Below, piece by piece: positions 22,048 through 33,628 of a stretch of 64,000 bases of DNA. How positions within the stretch are numbered: position 1 is the first letter of the stretch; each line of letters starts with the position of its first letter. This stretch comes from Astrocystis sublimbata (Eukaryota; Ascomycota; Sordariomycetes; Xylariales; Xylariaceae), in assembly GCA_022453515.1 (NCBI GenBank), contig JAJNNY010000001.1, forward strand, positions 372,001 to 436,000, given 5' to 3'. Below the pieces are notes generated by a model. It had not been told where the DNA came from and ran no database searches. It worked only from the letters and a program-made list of their open reading frames with translations. The position numbers and the translations under genes were made by a program.

Positions 22048-23062
22048 CTTGATTTCTCGTCAAAGCAGAACCAATCAACCCGGTTTTGTTTTAAAAAAAA
22101 CTTGTGATCGTGACAATTGGATAGCCAAACATGACGACGAACACCTGAATTCAGCTGCATGGCTTTACTTATACAACCATGACTTCTCTAGAACGCCTCA
22201 TCTATAGTACGAGCATCCCTACCGGCCCAAACTAGTATTCCTTGGCCGCAAATCCACCTGCCGTTACGGTAAAGGAATCTTCAAAACGAAAAGGCTTGAC
22301 ACGTAATGAGTCTTCCCACGCCTTCCCACATGCAGGTGAAGGCCGTCGCGGCTCGTCTATCCGTAACATGGGAAGAGGGACTCAGTAGGACGCCTAACTC
22401 GGCGCAACCGTCATTCTCACGGAGAGGCATTACAGGGATTAAGATCGGAGGGAAATGTTCGGCTGTAACAAAATATCAACCTTACAAGAATAGGTAAACC
22501 GGCGTGGGCATTCCGGCTGCCGTATCGTAATACAGATGCTCGGAAGCGCCTTGGACAAACACCGTCAATCCAAGAGGCAGGTAACTTGGTTGGGAACACT
22601 GCAGCTGGAACATATTTGGGCACTGTCTTACGACTAACGGCAGCTAGAGCCGAATCTCCGAGGCAGGATACTACTGTAAAGTGGATGTTTTGCCATTGTA
22701 ACCCTTTAACATTGGCCCATTCACCTGTGTTCTCTTTTCTACGGGATAGAAATGCAAATTCGTAACAATATGCGGCCTTCGATGCCTGTGATGATACATT
22801 GCTAGGTTGACTTTATCTCGTTAGAATTAGCTATGATGCTATGGTGTCAACAGGATAAAAAAATACAAGATCCAAGGTTCGCTGAGCATAATAAGCCAAT
22901 ATCGCGACCCGAAACTCCCGCTCTTCTCCTAGTTTATATACAGCGAATACACCGAATACAGGGAATCACCCGATGTCATGATGATTTGAGGGTGACAATG
23001 TTGAGTTTCGAGCTACTCTCCATGAAGTGAACCTCCAAATAAGGACGTCAAGCCATAATCAA
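22048..23062. other. Intergenic spacer (GH45 promoter)
   Basis: Upstream region of the GH45 gene and 3' flank of the Zn2Cys6 gene. No gene recognised. Confidence 0.5.
22167..22173 (-). promoter_or_regulatory. TATA-like box of the GH45 gene
   Basis: TATAAGT on the minus strand about 120-125 nt upstream of the GH45 start codon. Positional inference. Confidence 0.4.
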
Positions 23063-25670
23063 CTACTCATCGCCAAAGAGAACCCCGGAGGACATGAGCT
23101 GTAGCTGTCTTTCACGAAGGATTGCCCAGTTCCCAAGTTCTTCTTCTTCGTCTTGCGCGCCTGATGTGTCAATAGCAGCACCCACCACGGCTGTCGCATC
23201 AGTCCGCTCAAGCTTGGCTAGGACCTCAATGAATCTGTGAAGGTCGTCCTCGGCCTTGAGAGCAATGGGACCTTTGCGTTCTGAGGCAGACTCCACCAGA
23301 GTACTGGCAACATGTCTGATCTTCTTGGTCACTGATTGTCCATTCGGCTCTAGACTACGCTGGTTGATTGAGATCAAAACAGCTAGCAGATCTTGAATAA
23401 TCGATTCTCGTTCTTCAGCCACCATCTCATCTCTGCTATTCTTAGTTTCTGAAGTGTTTTCAGCATGGGCATCACGGAGATTGAGATAACGCTCGACGAA
23501 GTATGATCTTGTCGCAAGCTGCGATGCCTGAATGTTCGTCTTTTGAATCTCGCACTGCAACTGACGTCGTCGTACGGGATCAGCCAACGCTTGCCGAACA
23601 TCATTCTCGGGTTGCGACGCAGGGAAGGCCGGCGGGCAATAGTGAAGCCCTGCATGGTCTAGTTCTGCATGGCCATTTTGACCAGGCTCCGCTTTGCCGA
23701 TTTGCAGCGAGGGAGGTAAGTCTTCGATTGCTTGCCTGGCCGACACCAAACCATTGCTGAGAATGTTCTTCTGGGCAATCCAGTCGAAGAAGTTGATGCC
23801 ATAACACATCTCGACTCCAATTAACTCATTCATTGTCATGTAAATACGGTTATTCTTATTGAAACCCGTGATGAGAGAAATGGTTCCCTCTGGCTGTGGC
23901 AGGATTTGATCAGGATAAATGTACTCGTCGTCGACCTCTGCCGGTTGTTCTGGGTAGGGCTTCTGCGTAGTCGGTGGAGGAAGAGGCAGTTCGTTGATTG
24001 ACGCTTCTATCTGGCCCATTGATCTGGAGCGCTCTTAGCATTTATCATGGCTGACGGTGTGCACCACTAGACGTCGTGAAACTTACCGATTGCCGGCCAC
24101 CATGGCCCAGAAAATTCGCTTGCCGATCTGGTCATTGACGTGATCAAGTGGCTCAGTCATTGTGGCATCTTGGGGTCGATGAGTGCCGAGTTCTCTGCAA
24201 AAAGACATGGTCTCGGCCAAGAAGCCTCTGTATTGCTTCCATCGCATTGTATGACTGGCAGCTAGACCCAGAAAGTAGCTGGCAGCTGCATCATCGATGC
24301 TCGTGTCCTGCTTCAATGTGAACAAAGGGCCTCGTGCCTCTGCAGCAATGGAGAGACAGTGATCAATCATAGTCACAGTGGTAGGGAACGATCCGGTGAT
24401 GTTTTGGTTCTTCAGATGTGCTCGGGCAGCGCGGGGGAACGAGGCAATCAAAACGGCAATCATGCTGGCCAAGAGGGCCAGAAACTCGCGATCTGTCCGG
24501 TCTGCACGGCTGGCGAAGGCCTGGCGAAAGGAGGGCTCGTGTGGAAAGGGCAAAACAGGGTGGATGTAAGTGAAGAAGTCGTCGACCCAGAGCTGCAGGA
24601 CGGGCCAAGGCGCGATGGCGTCGCCATCGAGGGTCGGGGGTCGGGGCGGTTCATGAGCTATGGCAGAGACGAGAGCGTCGGCAGCGTTGTGGGGGATGGG
24701 CGGTGATGCGTCGTTGGTGTTGTCGTATTGGATGCGTTTGGCAGCTCTCGCGGCTTCGGCGTGTTTGTTGGGCGGTCCACGACGTTTCATCTCACGCCTG
24801 AAGGTGCACTCGACTTGGAGATCGGAGCACGGCTTGCACGGCGGACCCGACTCGTCGCACTGCCCACGTCATCTCTTGGTCAGTCTGGGGGAGTGGGAGC
24901 GGGAGCAGCAACGAACAAACGAACTCACGTACCTTGACCTTGCGCTGGCTGCACATGTCGCAGGCGCGCCGGAGGCGGGTGACCTTCTGCGACGAGGCAT
25001 GGGAGCCGGCACCAGGAGGGCTGATGACGGCAGTGCCCAGCGGCGGAAAGTGCGGCTCGCCCATCTGCAGCGCGGCAGACTGGGCATACTGCTGGGCTAG
25101 ATCGTTGCTGCTGGGCGAGAGGGGCTGCATGGGGGCTGCAGAGGCTGCCTGCAGCACCTGGAGGCCATGATGGGCAACGGCGACCGTGGCGTTGGTGGCG
25201 GGGATGGCGGGGAGCGAGGGGAGGCCGTCGTCATATGTCGTCGTCGCTACCGCCGAGGCTGTCGTTGCGGGTTGGTGGTCATGGCCATGGTCATGCTCAT
25301 GGTCATGGTCATGATGGAGGTGGTGCTGCTGGTCGTGACTGTGATGGTGGGTGTGGTCATAAGCGTTGTCGTTGTCGTTGTCGTGGGCGTGGGCGTGATC
25401 AGGGTCGTGTTTGTAATCGTGGTCGTGGTGGTCGTCGTTATTCAGCAGTAGCGACTGTTGATGATGATGCAAGACATGTTGGGCTATATCTTGCTCCTGC
25501 TGCTGCTGCTGCTGCTGCTGATTGTCGTGGTCATATGTTGGGTCGATGACATGCTGTTCCTGCTGTGGCTGCGGCGCTGGCTCAGGCACGGGCACGGGCA
25601 AGGGCACGGTGGTGAGGTCGGCAGCAGATGTTGTTGTATCGACATCGGTTTCTGGGAGGTAGGAAGCCAT
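23063..25670 (-). CDS. Zn2Cys6 transcription factor with His/Asp-rich N-terminus (823 aa)
   Basis: Fungal nuclear regulator. Exons on the minus strand: 25670-24933, 24859-24087, 24023-23063, summing to 824 codons. Residues 1-235 are low complexity: Pro/Gln, a poly-Gln run, then a His/Asp-rich tract with HDHDHEHDHGHDH-like repeats. The binuclear zinc cluster near residues 238-275 is formed only after splicing: RACDMCSQRKVK, then CDESGPPCKPCSDLQVEC. It is followed by a basic KRRGPPNKHAEAARAAKR linker. The middle homology region (fungal-specific TF domain) includes YIHPVLPFPHEPSF and IGKRIFWAMVAGNRSMGQIE. The cluster lies unusually deep in the protein, after 235 residues. Target genes are unknown; an amidase gene starts about 900 bp upstream on the other strand. 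The start at 25670 is the first ATG of the domain-bearing frame's conserved-looking part; a longer N-terminus is less likely. Confidence 0.87.
25240..25560 (-). repeat. His/Asp and poly-Gln coding repeats
   Basis: Within the Zn2Cys6 gene, degenerate CAY-GAY repeats (His-Asp) at about 25280-25470 and a poly-Gln tract coded by CAG at 25497-25521. Mixed CAT/CAC and GAC/GAT codons indicate selection or age in the His/Asp part. The Gln part is a purer CAG microsatellite. Confidence 0.8.
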
Positions 25671-26569
25671 CTGCAACAGGCGGCCGAACGCGAAGGTCCC
25701 CTTTGGCAACCCGCGGCGACTTATCGGATGATGTCCGGCGAATCTTCGTGAGAAAGGCGGCAGCAGCGACGAACAAGCTCGACGAAGAACCTTGCCCGCT
25801 GAAGCCCACCCACCTGCCTGCCCAGACCCCCTCGACCCCCTCGACCCCCCACCCGTGCCCGACCTACGTAGGTGGATACCTAGGCAAGCTAGGTAAGTAA
25901 TGTGTGATTCACAGCCAATCAAAGCTATACCAGAAATGCGACCTAATTGGTCGTAGCGTAATCGCCTCTATCCATGTTCATCAATCAGCTGTCTATCTGG
26001 GCACGTGGGTTCAGGTGTGTATCACCCTGAACCTACTCGTCTACCTATACTTAAGATGTAAACTTCTTACAATCTGGACCTTTCTGATTAGGAGATAGCA
26101 TCTCCCGTTCTTGTGGTCAATGGCGTTAGTATCACATGTAGGTAGTAGCGCCTTTGGTCGGGCGTTGCTCACCTGGAATACTTGAAGTACATAGTACATA
26201 TGGAAGTGGCTCGACTCGAGGAACTTCACTTTCTGAAGACCTAGGTATGATCACGCAGACCATCTTGGCCCGTCTGTTGGCTGTGCAACGTCAATACGCA
26301 TACCGGTGTAGGCACTAATCATGGCATCGTCTGCCTGCCTTGAACACTGTCTCACTTGCGAACTGATACATCGTTACTTTCGAAGTGCAAGAATCGGTTG
26401 CCCAAGAGTCCTGCGACAGTTCCGACGCCCTTACATCGTCGACGAAGTAGATGGTTCAATGCACAAGCCACAGACACAGAACCGGTAGTCAAAAAGCAGC
26501 CGAGATAAATTCCGTGGCCCTTCGCAGAGATCTTGCCATCGCACCTTTGGAGGATCAATCGCACTCAAG
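25671..26569. other. Divergent promoter region between the Zn2Cys6 and amidase genes
   Basis: Shared upstream region of two divergently transcribed genes. TAGGTA/CTAGG words cluster at 25860-25900 and one more lies near 26245. No gene seen. Confidence 0.5.
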
Positions 26570-28411
26570 ATGACATCATTTGACATACTGACCGCCACAG
26601 CTGGCGACTTGAGAGGTCTGTTGTCCGCAGGGCGCATTTCCAGTGTCGCTTTGGTTCGAATATACCTTGAGCAGATCGCTCGACACAATCGGAGTGGGCA
26701 GAACCTTCGCGCCGTGGTGGCTGTCGCTCCATATGAATCGTTGCTGGAGCAAGCCGAGGCACTTGATGCAGAGAGAGCAAAGGGCAAGATTCGGTCCCCA
26801 GCTCACGGCATTCCAATCCTTGTCAAGGTTAGTTCCAATCTTGAATGTTGACGGGAATGTCTAATGAGACCACCACGCAAGGACAATATTTGCACCTCGA
26901 CGTTCGAGCTTCCCACGACGTCGGGCACGTGGGCGCTGAAGGGAATGGTTCCGAGCGTTGATGGCAAAATCGTGTCTTTACTACGGGATGCGGGCTCTAT
27001 AATCATCGGAAAGACAAATCTTTCAGTATTCCACCCTTCCCATTATCTTGTGACGCGCATACTCAGTTTCCTAGGAGCTCGGGAACATGAAGGGCACCAA
27101 TATCATGAGCGGATGGTCTCCGATCGGCGGACAGGCAAGCCTCTCGGACGGTGCTCGTGATATAGAATCAAACTTTGCTAACTGCACGTGCAGACCCAGT
27201 CACCCTATGTGCGCGGAGGGGTGGATATGGAAGACCGCTGGTTCGGACACAGCGTAGGCTGCCCTTCTATCCACATGGTCGCGTTCTTCCTTTATTAATG
27301 GCGGCCAATCTAGGCTCCCGGCGGCTCATCGTCTGGCAGTGCGGTCGGTGTCGCCGCTGGGTTTGCGCCATGGTCCATCGGCGATGAGTCAGATGCGTCG
27401 ATAGTATGCCCAGCACTACGGGCAGCTCTGTATGGCATGAAAGCAACAGTCGGGGCTATCGACATGTCCGGCACTCAGTCGGCGGGGAATACTTTCATCA
27501 GCTCCGGTGGACTAACAAAGAGCGTTGCTGATTTGGCTGATCTCATGAAGATTCTCATCCCATCTATGCGGGATGAACCGCTTTACGCGATGGCGTGGAA
27601 AGACATCCGTATTGCTTGCGTTCCATTTGAATTTTGGCGCTACCCTGGGAGTTTCTGTAGACATGTCGATGATTTCATCATCCAATCAGTAAGAGTTTCC
27701 CAGCTGCAGTTGACTTCCGTGCTAAATTTGTGCTATAGGAGTCAGAAATGGCAGCGGCCTTGGATACACTCGAAGAACTGGGCGTGAGGATAGTTCGCAA
27801 TGTGCAACTAAAAACAATTGACCAGTTTGAGGAAGATATTGGAATCACCCGAAGTTCTTTAGCAGGTGAGTTTGATCCACAGTCTGACTCGACTGTCTCA
27901 TTGCCACTAGCTGATGTCAATGTTAGTGCACCAATGCCGCAGCACCCTAGAGAAATATCTTTCTCTCTTTGAGACACCATTGACAACGCTGGAAGATTTC
28001 ATTGAGTTCAACAAAGAACACGCCGCGCAGGAGTTGCCACCCAGAAATTCTAACCAGGACTACCTATTAGCTGCAAGGGAAGAGAAGATGTCAGCCGAGG
28101 AATTCGAGCAGAAGATGCCTCAATTCCGTGATGCCATGTGTCAGGAGATTGGAGACTGTCTCGAAAGATACCAGGCAGGTTTTATTCTGGCTCCTGGCGA
28201 CTCTCTCTTACCGTCTCATGCCATGGCTTCAGGGCATCCAATAGCTAATGTTCCCCTGGGATTCGCACGATTCAATGGGCGGCCATTCGGGATGCAGATG
28301 GTCGCGCGGGACGGCTGTGAAGGTCAACTACTGAAGGTCATGGCAGCGTGGGAAACGGTATTCCCACATGCCCGTCAGCCTCCATGCTTCAAGAGCGTCC
28401 TCTCTGTATGA
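26570..28411 (+). CDS. Amidase-signature-family amidase (7 exons)
   Basis: Hydrolase of the amidase signature family, cleaving a carboxamide to acid and ammonia; the substrate is unknown. Exons 26570-26827, 26882-27025, 27075-27134, 27194-27253, 27314-27688, 27739-27865 and 27927-28411 give exactly 503 codons (502 aa). The catalytic Lys lies in GIPILVKDN near residue 85. The Gly/Ser-rich signature PGGSSSGSAVGVAAG carries the cis-Ser. The nucleophile Ser lies in ESDASIVCPA, where the usual GxETxGS reads GDESDAS. The C-terminal NVPLGFARFNGRPFGMQ is typical. The third intron (27135-27193) has GC..AG ends with a GCTAAC branch site, and the sixth uses the acceptor TTAG at 27926. The gene is intact, although it looks broken if these introns are missed. 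Confidence 0.88.
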
Positions 28412-28954
28412 TCTTGTCGATTGCAAATATAAAGTACCTGATATCTAGGTAGGTGGAAAAGAAATAGATGATCCAGGGGACTCGGGACTTCGGTACAAGC
28501 ATTGCTTATTAAAAAGGACCTGAAGAGGTCCACGGTAGGTATCTCCGCGAGGTAGCTACCTGTGCACATAGTACTACTCTAGTAGGGGTACCCGCTGGGA
28601 GTTCATATTTATGTCAGCTGGCGAAAGTAGGACGGGTCGTGACCCCTTAGCTGGGTCTATGAATCATTTATTATTAGTTGAGTGGGGAGAAAATTACTGT
28701 ACAAACTTAACCTACGTCGTCTTAACACTCGATTCACTTTCTGTGTTGCGCGAGAATTTGAATCAGATGTATTAGTTAATATATAGCGTCACCGTACGAT
28801 GCAATACATGCGATTCCATATTCTTGGGATTGTGTGAGCTGGGTCTCCCAATTATCAAAGTAATAATCAACAACAATCAGGATAAGTATCCAACCTCAGC
28901 TGATGCTACACTTGAACACATCATAGTTTCCAACAATCGGCGATACATGTAGAT
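28412..28954. other. Intergenic spacer between convergent amidase and eqolisin genes
   Basis: 3' flanks of two genes. AT-rich at 28640-28920; no gene seen. Confidence 0.5.
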
Positions 28955-29881
28955 TTACTGATAAACCACGGTTACCGTGCTACCAGAAATCGTGGTGCTG
29001 GTAAGGATGGAGCCAGAGTTACTCTCCAGCTCGATATTAACGGGCGAGTCCGCGCTCGCCTGAACCGTCGCGCCATTGATGATTGCAGTGGAACCAGTGA
29101 AGGTGACTGTGCCAAAGTCGGCAAAGGGGACAAGCGAGTTGCCGGAGGTGAAGTCTTCCACGATCCATTCAGCGGAAGTGCCCTTGTAGATAAGCAGTGT
29201 CAGTAATGTGATCAAAAGTAGTTGTTCTAGAGGATGGAGAGAACGTCCAGAATGAAAACTTACTTGGAGTTTGGTGCTTTGGCCGGAGAAAGTGTGCGAC
29301 GCACTCCGGCCATTGGCAGATATCGTGGTGGTGCCGCCACTAGAGCTGGTCTTCGTGACCGCAACAGTGACCGAGTTGCCGGCTGTGACGGAGAATCCCG
29401 AGTACGCAATCAGGGCAGCAGGCAGATACTCATACCAAGCCTGTATGCTCATGTCAGTCATTGCGAGCAAGAAAGGTGGGAAGAGTCAACTCGCAATTAC
29501 CTCGTACTCGTAAGAGTTGCCCTGGACACACCATAGGACCCCAGTTTGGATCAGGGCAGAGTTAGAGTAACCGTCAATGCCGACCCAAGCAGCACCGCAG
29601 TATTCTTGGTTCGAACTACCGCCGGAAGGGACGGAGGGCTTCGGCACGGTAAAAGTGCCGCTGACCTCGGTAACGCCCGAGGTCACAATGGCAGCACCAG
29701 ACCAGTTGGTAGACTCAACAGTGGTGGCAGTGACATTGCCGAAGCCATCGTCCTTGGAGGACCTGAATCGGTTCGACCGACGAGCAGAGTTCCTAGCTTG
29801 GAGTTCCAGCTTGGCCCTGTCCATCATGGGAGATGCCAGGGCCATGCCGGCGAGCAAGAAGACTGCGATTGAAGACCTCAT
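28955..29881 (-). CDS. Secreted glutamic endopeptidase (eqolisin, peptidase family G1)
   Basis: Acid endopeptidase of the scytalidoglutamic peptidase/aspergillopepsin II type, secreted. Exons on the minus strand: 29881-29501, 29440-29264, 29182-28955; 262 codons, 261 aa, normal for the family. A signal peptide (MRSSIAVFLLAGMALAS) is followed by a short propeptide. The mature part begins near TTVESTNWSGAAIVTSG. Catalytic Gln is in SALIQTGVLWC and catalytic Glu in SAEWIVEDF. YEAWYEYLPAA is restored across the first intron and TKLQGTSAEW across the second. The paired Cys in YCGAAWVGIDG and LWCVQG suit the family disulfide. It probably feeds extracellular protein digestion at low pH. Confidence 0.93.
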
Positions 29882-32863
29882 CCTGACAGGGCAACTATAT
29901 CACACAAAAGCACGAAGCTGTAGAGGACCTTGATCAGGGGGACGTATAGGGGTGGATGTTGATTATCCGTTGCGTATGCTACTACAGGATTCTCACTATC
30001 ATGGCAGCGGATTCGGAACGCTTTATACTCCTGGGAATGCTCGCATACATAGTTCCCATGATATTAATGACATCCAGATTAGGAATGTGTAAAGTGCTGT
30101 ATTATCGCCGTTAAGACCAATAGTTGCCTTCCAAGGCTGCCACACTTACATGGCCAGAACATGGCCTTATATCGTGTGTGTTTACAAGGCTCGTATCAAA
30201 TAGGCAAGTGTTCAAAACCTACTTTCAGCTTCATACTTGAGAGGAGGTGTCGTGGCTGCTCGTAGCCTGCAGTAGTTGAGGATTGCCGAATTATGAACGA
30301 GAATCGGTAGGATAAGAAGCGTTGTCAGATGGGCTCACATGGACGCAATTATGCAACAAGGGTGCGAGATAACGGTATGCTCATTTAAAATCAGTACAGA
30401 CACACACACCACTTATGCAGCCTAGACGAAGTTTGCATCTTGATGATGAATGAACTCAACTTTGAACCCGTGTAATTGCCGCTGGTTCAATGGGCTAACC
30501 TGCTGTGAGTGCTATCAGGAATAATACGTCGCACAAATCATCAAATAAAGTGATGCCTGAGATACGCCTCTCAATATTCCAGAAGTTAGTTCGAGGCTAG
30601 ACTCCCAGCTTACATGGTTCTTAAGGAACGGCAGGCACACAACACATTCAGTGGCTTCAATAAGCGCGGGATCCATGTCTAACGACAAGGGTACAGCAGG
30701 CTCTCACAGAACGGAGCTGACTCTGTTCATCAACAACTAGATAAGCATAGATAACATGATGAACAATACCTCGGTATTCGCTTTTACTCGTTGGGGGCTT
30801 TAGAGTCTTATCAACCCTGACTTGACAGGTGGTATTTCCGAGACGAAGTACAGGTCGGGTACCTGATTGATCAAAACTCCGAAGAAGTGTGATAGAGTAA
30901 GGGGCTTATGTTGATTTCCGTGCGGCAATAAGTAACGTCGATGTTGGTAGACCCAACCGAAATAGACGGCGAACAATACCCGTGGCGCTGCAAGTTGACC
31001 GATACGACCCCATAATCAAGTCTACCCCTCCGCTTCCTCTACGACCTTCCATATGCAGTGGCTTACACACGCAGCCTCTGGCATGTGGTTGGATACACGA
31101 ATAAGTTGGCATAACTCGTGAGAAATGGCGACACGATTGTTCCTATTACTAATGGCTCAAATTCATTGATTATGTCCAACAGACCAGCGTGCTATCAGCT
31201 GTGTGGGGGATGCGTCGTTTCTTAACAGCAAGCATTTATTTGATAAGAATCGCCGAGGTAAGCGTAGAGGTATGTCCTCTAAAGCATGATACTTTTTTAA
31301 AAGTTTGGAGAGTCAAATCTGTCAATTGCTATTGTAGACATGATACCGACGGGATGGGTGCCGAGATGTTACAGGACAGCACCAAGCCACCAGGATAGCG
31401 GACGCTAACACTCTACACAGACTCGGCAGACACGGTATTATCCTCAACGCCCAACGCCAAAATCCGGGGAGGTGGATAAATCGAGTCGCTAGCGCAGTAG
31501 ATGCCGTCTCGGCGTCCTTGGCATGCTTTGCGTCCTTCTCTTTCTGTTGGGTACCTATCAATCCGATCGATCGAGAATGAGGCGGACTAGGACTCGATTT
31601 CTTTGAACTTGCAATAGGTGGCGCATTGGAAAGCCGCTATCGCTCTTCCCAGCTTTTCTTCACTTTGATCTAATCTGGAGCAATAGCCCTCCATGTTAAA
31701 TACTACCCCAGATGTCTAGATTGCAACCCAAGTACAAACCCCTTACAAGAAGCTTAGAGCACGCATCTATTGCAAAATGTACTCGCCTTTTCTGCATGTT
31801 GTGTGCAATTCGTCTTGGCATGGCTTGAAATGGCTTAGATATCTACAGGTAGGAGATAACTGAGATAGAAATTGCAAATCGATCTTAGAGCGAAGCAATC
31901 CGTAGCGAGTAATATACATTGTCAGATTGCTTTCGATGAATACTCTCAACTTAAGTTGCTTTTTGATCATCGAAAAACCATAAACTTCAGCATTAGAGAA
32001 CGCACGATTTACCAATATGTTCACCAACTACCTAGGTACTCTGCGATTCTTTCGGTATCTGATAATTAAATATGTACTCGAGGAGTGGGAAACGGATATG
32101 AGATAGCTATAGAACTTCCCCTTTGAAGTCATAATTATCATTCTTTTTTCAGCTATTCGGTATTTACGCAGTACTGACTCCTCGACACTAAGTCTTGCAA
32201 ATTAAGATTCACGTCGTGGAACACGATTTCCATCATTTTTGATGATAAGACTTTAATGTTGGTAGATTTGCGATCGCACTAGATAAAGCGTCCACGGCAT
32301 CATTGATCACGATATCAAAAATTTGACATATATCTTCTACATATATGTTGAATCGGTGGCAAAGATGACTCTAGTTATATACTATAAAATCTCGACATTA
32401 TATTTATCAACTTCTCAGTCATGGACGAAAACACAATCAAGGTAACACCATATGTGTCTACTCCGGTCCACCCACACCAAATCAAGTCTGCCACCAGGGT
32501 TAGTTTAGAAAGCAGTAACTCTGTTAAGAATTTTCGAACCCACGTGCACAGCAACATATTTTGGTGTGCGAGGGCTGTACCGGCACGTTTTGCACAACAA
32601 ATCACTCCAATACCGGAGACGTTGGCCGTTTAGTCGCCACACTACCCTACGATCTTTCGACCAAACTTCAACCGAAGAAGTTCCAGGAATATTACGGGGT
32701 TCATATCATTTCATCAGAGTCTAGCGTTACCGTAATCTGGGTATTGCCAAGGGTTCAGAAACACAGATTGCTCGAAAGCCACATCAGAAGCACTAGGTAT
32801 CAATCTTGCAATCACGAGATCAAGGCTTGCCCTGATTTCCCAAGAAATTCTTTAATTCATCTA
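29882..32863. other. Large non-coding spacer (3 kb), partly AT-rich
   Basis: Promoter side of the eqolisin gene and 3' side of the CE5 gene. No open frame has a recognisable motif. From about 31850 to 32420 the base composition is markedly AT-rich compared with the genes. One perfect TACCTAGGTA lies at 32029-32038. No repeat family was recognised; a decayed element cannot be excluded. Confidence 0.5.
30021..30027 (-). promoter_or_regulatory. TATA-like box of the eqolisin gene
   Basis: TATAAAG on the minus strand about 140 nt upstream of the start codon at 29881. Positional inference. Confidence 0.4.
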
Positions 32864-33628
32864 TCAAGAAATAGAAACAATGAACTCGGCAGCCTCCATC
32901 GCAAAGGTCGGGACCTCCGCAGAGTGGGCATCCAGGCTGATCCCCGTCGCGCACACCGTGTCGTGCACCATGCAGTACATGCGCAGGATATCCGAAAAGC
33001 TGCTCAACGTCTCGAGGCTATCACCACCTCGGGAGAAGATGCCGTCTCGCGTGGCGTTGCCGACGTCGAAGCTCTGGCCGGCGGTGAAGGTCGGGTCGCC
33101 GAAGGAGACGACGCTGCGGACTAAAGGGGGGTTTTTGGTCAGACACTGAATGGTTGATACTCATGGACAGGAAGGAAGTTTCTTTTTTTCCTATTTTCAC
33201 TTACTGTTGGGAAGATAGTCCGCGCCTAACGGATCCGGCTTCAGCACGCCGCCGGCCAGCAGATCGGTCATGACGTTGCCGCCCTGGCTGAATCCCAACA
33301 GCACGATGCGGCTGGAGGGGCCGCAGGCATCGACGTAATCGGTGACTTTGTTGATGGCATCCGTGATGCCGTCGGCGACGGACGACGGGTAGAAGTCGTC
33401 GTCAAAGATGGCCGCGGGGTAGTCGACGGCGACGCTCGCGGAGTCTGGGACCAGTGCCTTGACTATGTCGGTGACCTCGACCAAGGGCCCCTCGCCGGGA
33501 TCCTCGTTCGAGCCGCGCGCGGCGATCATGTACAGGCCTGAGACGCAGGTGACGGCGGCTTGGGCCTCTGTCAAGGGGCGGGCGGCGGTCACGGCCGCGA
33601 GGCCCAGGGCGAAGAGAACGGAACGCAT
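32864..33628 (-). CDS. CE5 esterase, cutinase-like
   Basis: Secreted serine esterase of carbohydrate esterase family 5 (cutinases and acetylxylan esterases). Exons on the minus strand: 33628-33205 and 33120-32864; 227 codons, 226 aa, the usual length. Signal peptide MRSVLFALGLAAVTA. Nucleophile Ser in LLGFSQGGNV. Catalytic Asp in YCMVHDTVC, the C-x3-D-x2-C pattern of the family. Catalytic His in SLDAHSAEV. The N-terminal strand reads CVSGLYMIAARGSNEDPGEG, closer to cutinase-like enzymes (ARGS) than to typical acetylxylan esterases (ARET). The junction PNIRSVVSFGDP across the 84-nt intron fits. Cutin or acetyl-ester specificity cannot be decided from sequence alone. Confidence 0.92.

Noticed and set aside
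24660..25809. Several open frames on the plus strand opposite the Zn2Cys6 gene, some with Val/Met-rich runs
   Set aside because: They are antisense readings of the His/Asp and Gln repeats of the real gene; the minus frame has the zinc cluster and correct splice sites.
27866..27972. Apparent frameshift or premature stop in the amidase gene
   Set aside because: Using acceptor TTAG at 27926 instead of CTAG at 27910 restores the frame and the family sequence; the full exon sum is a multiple of three.
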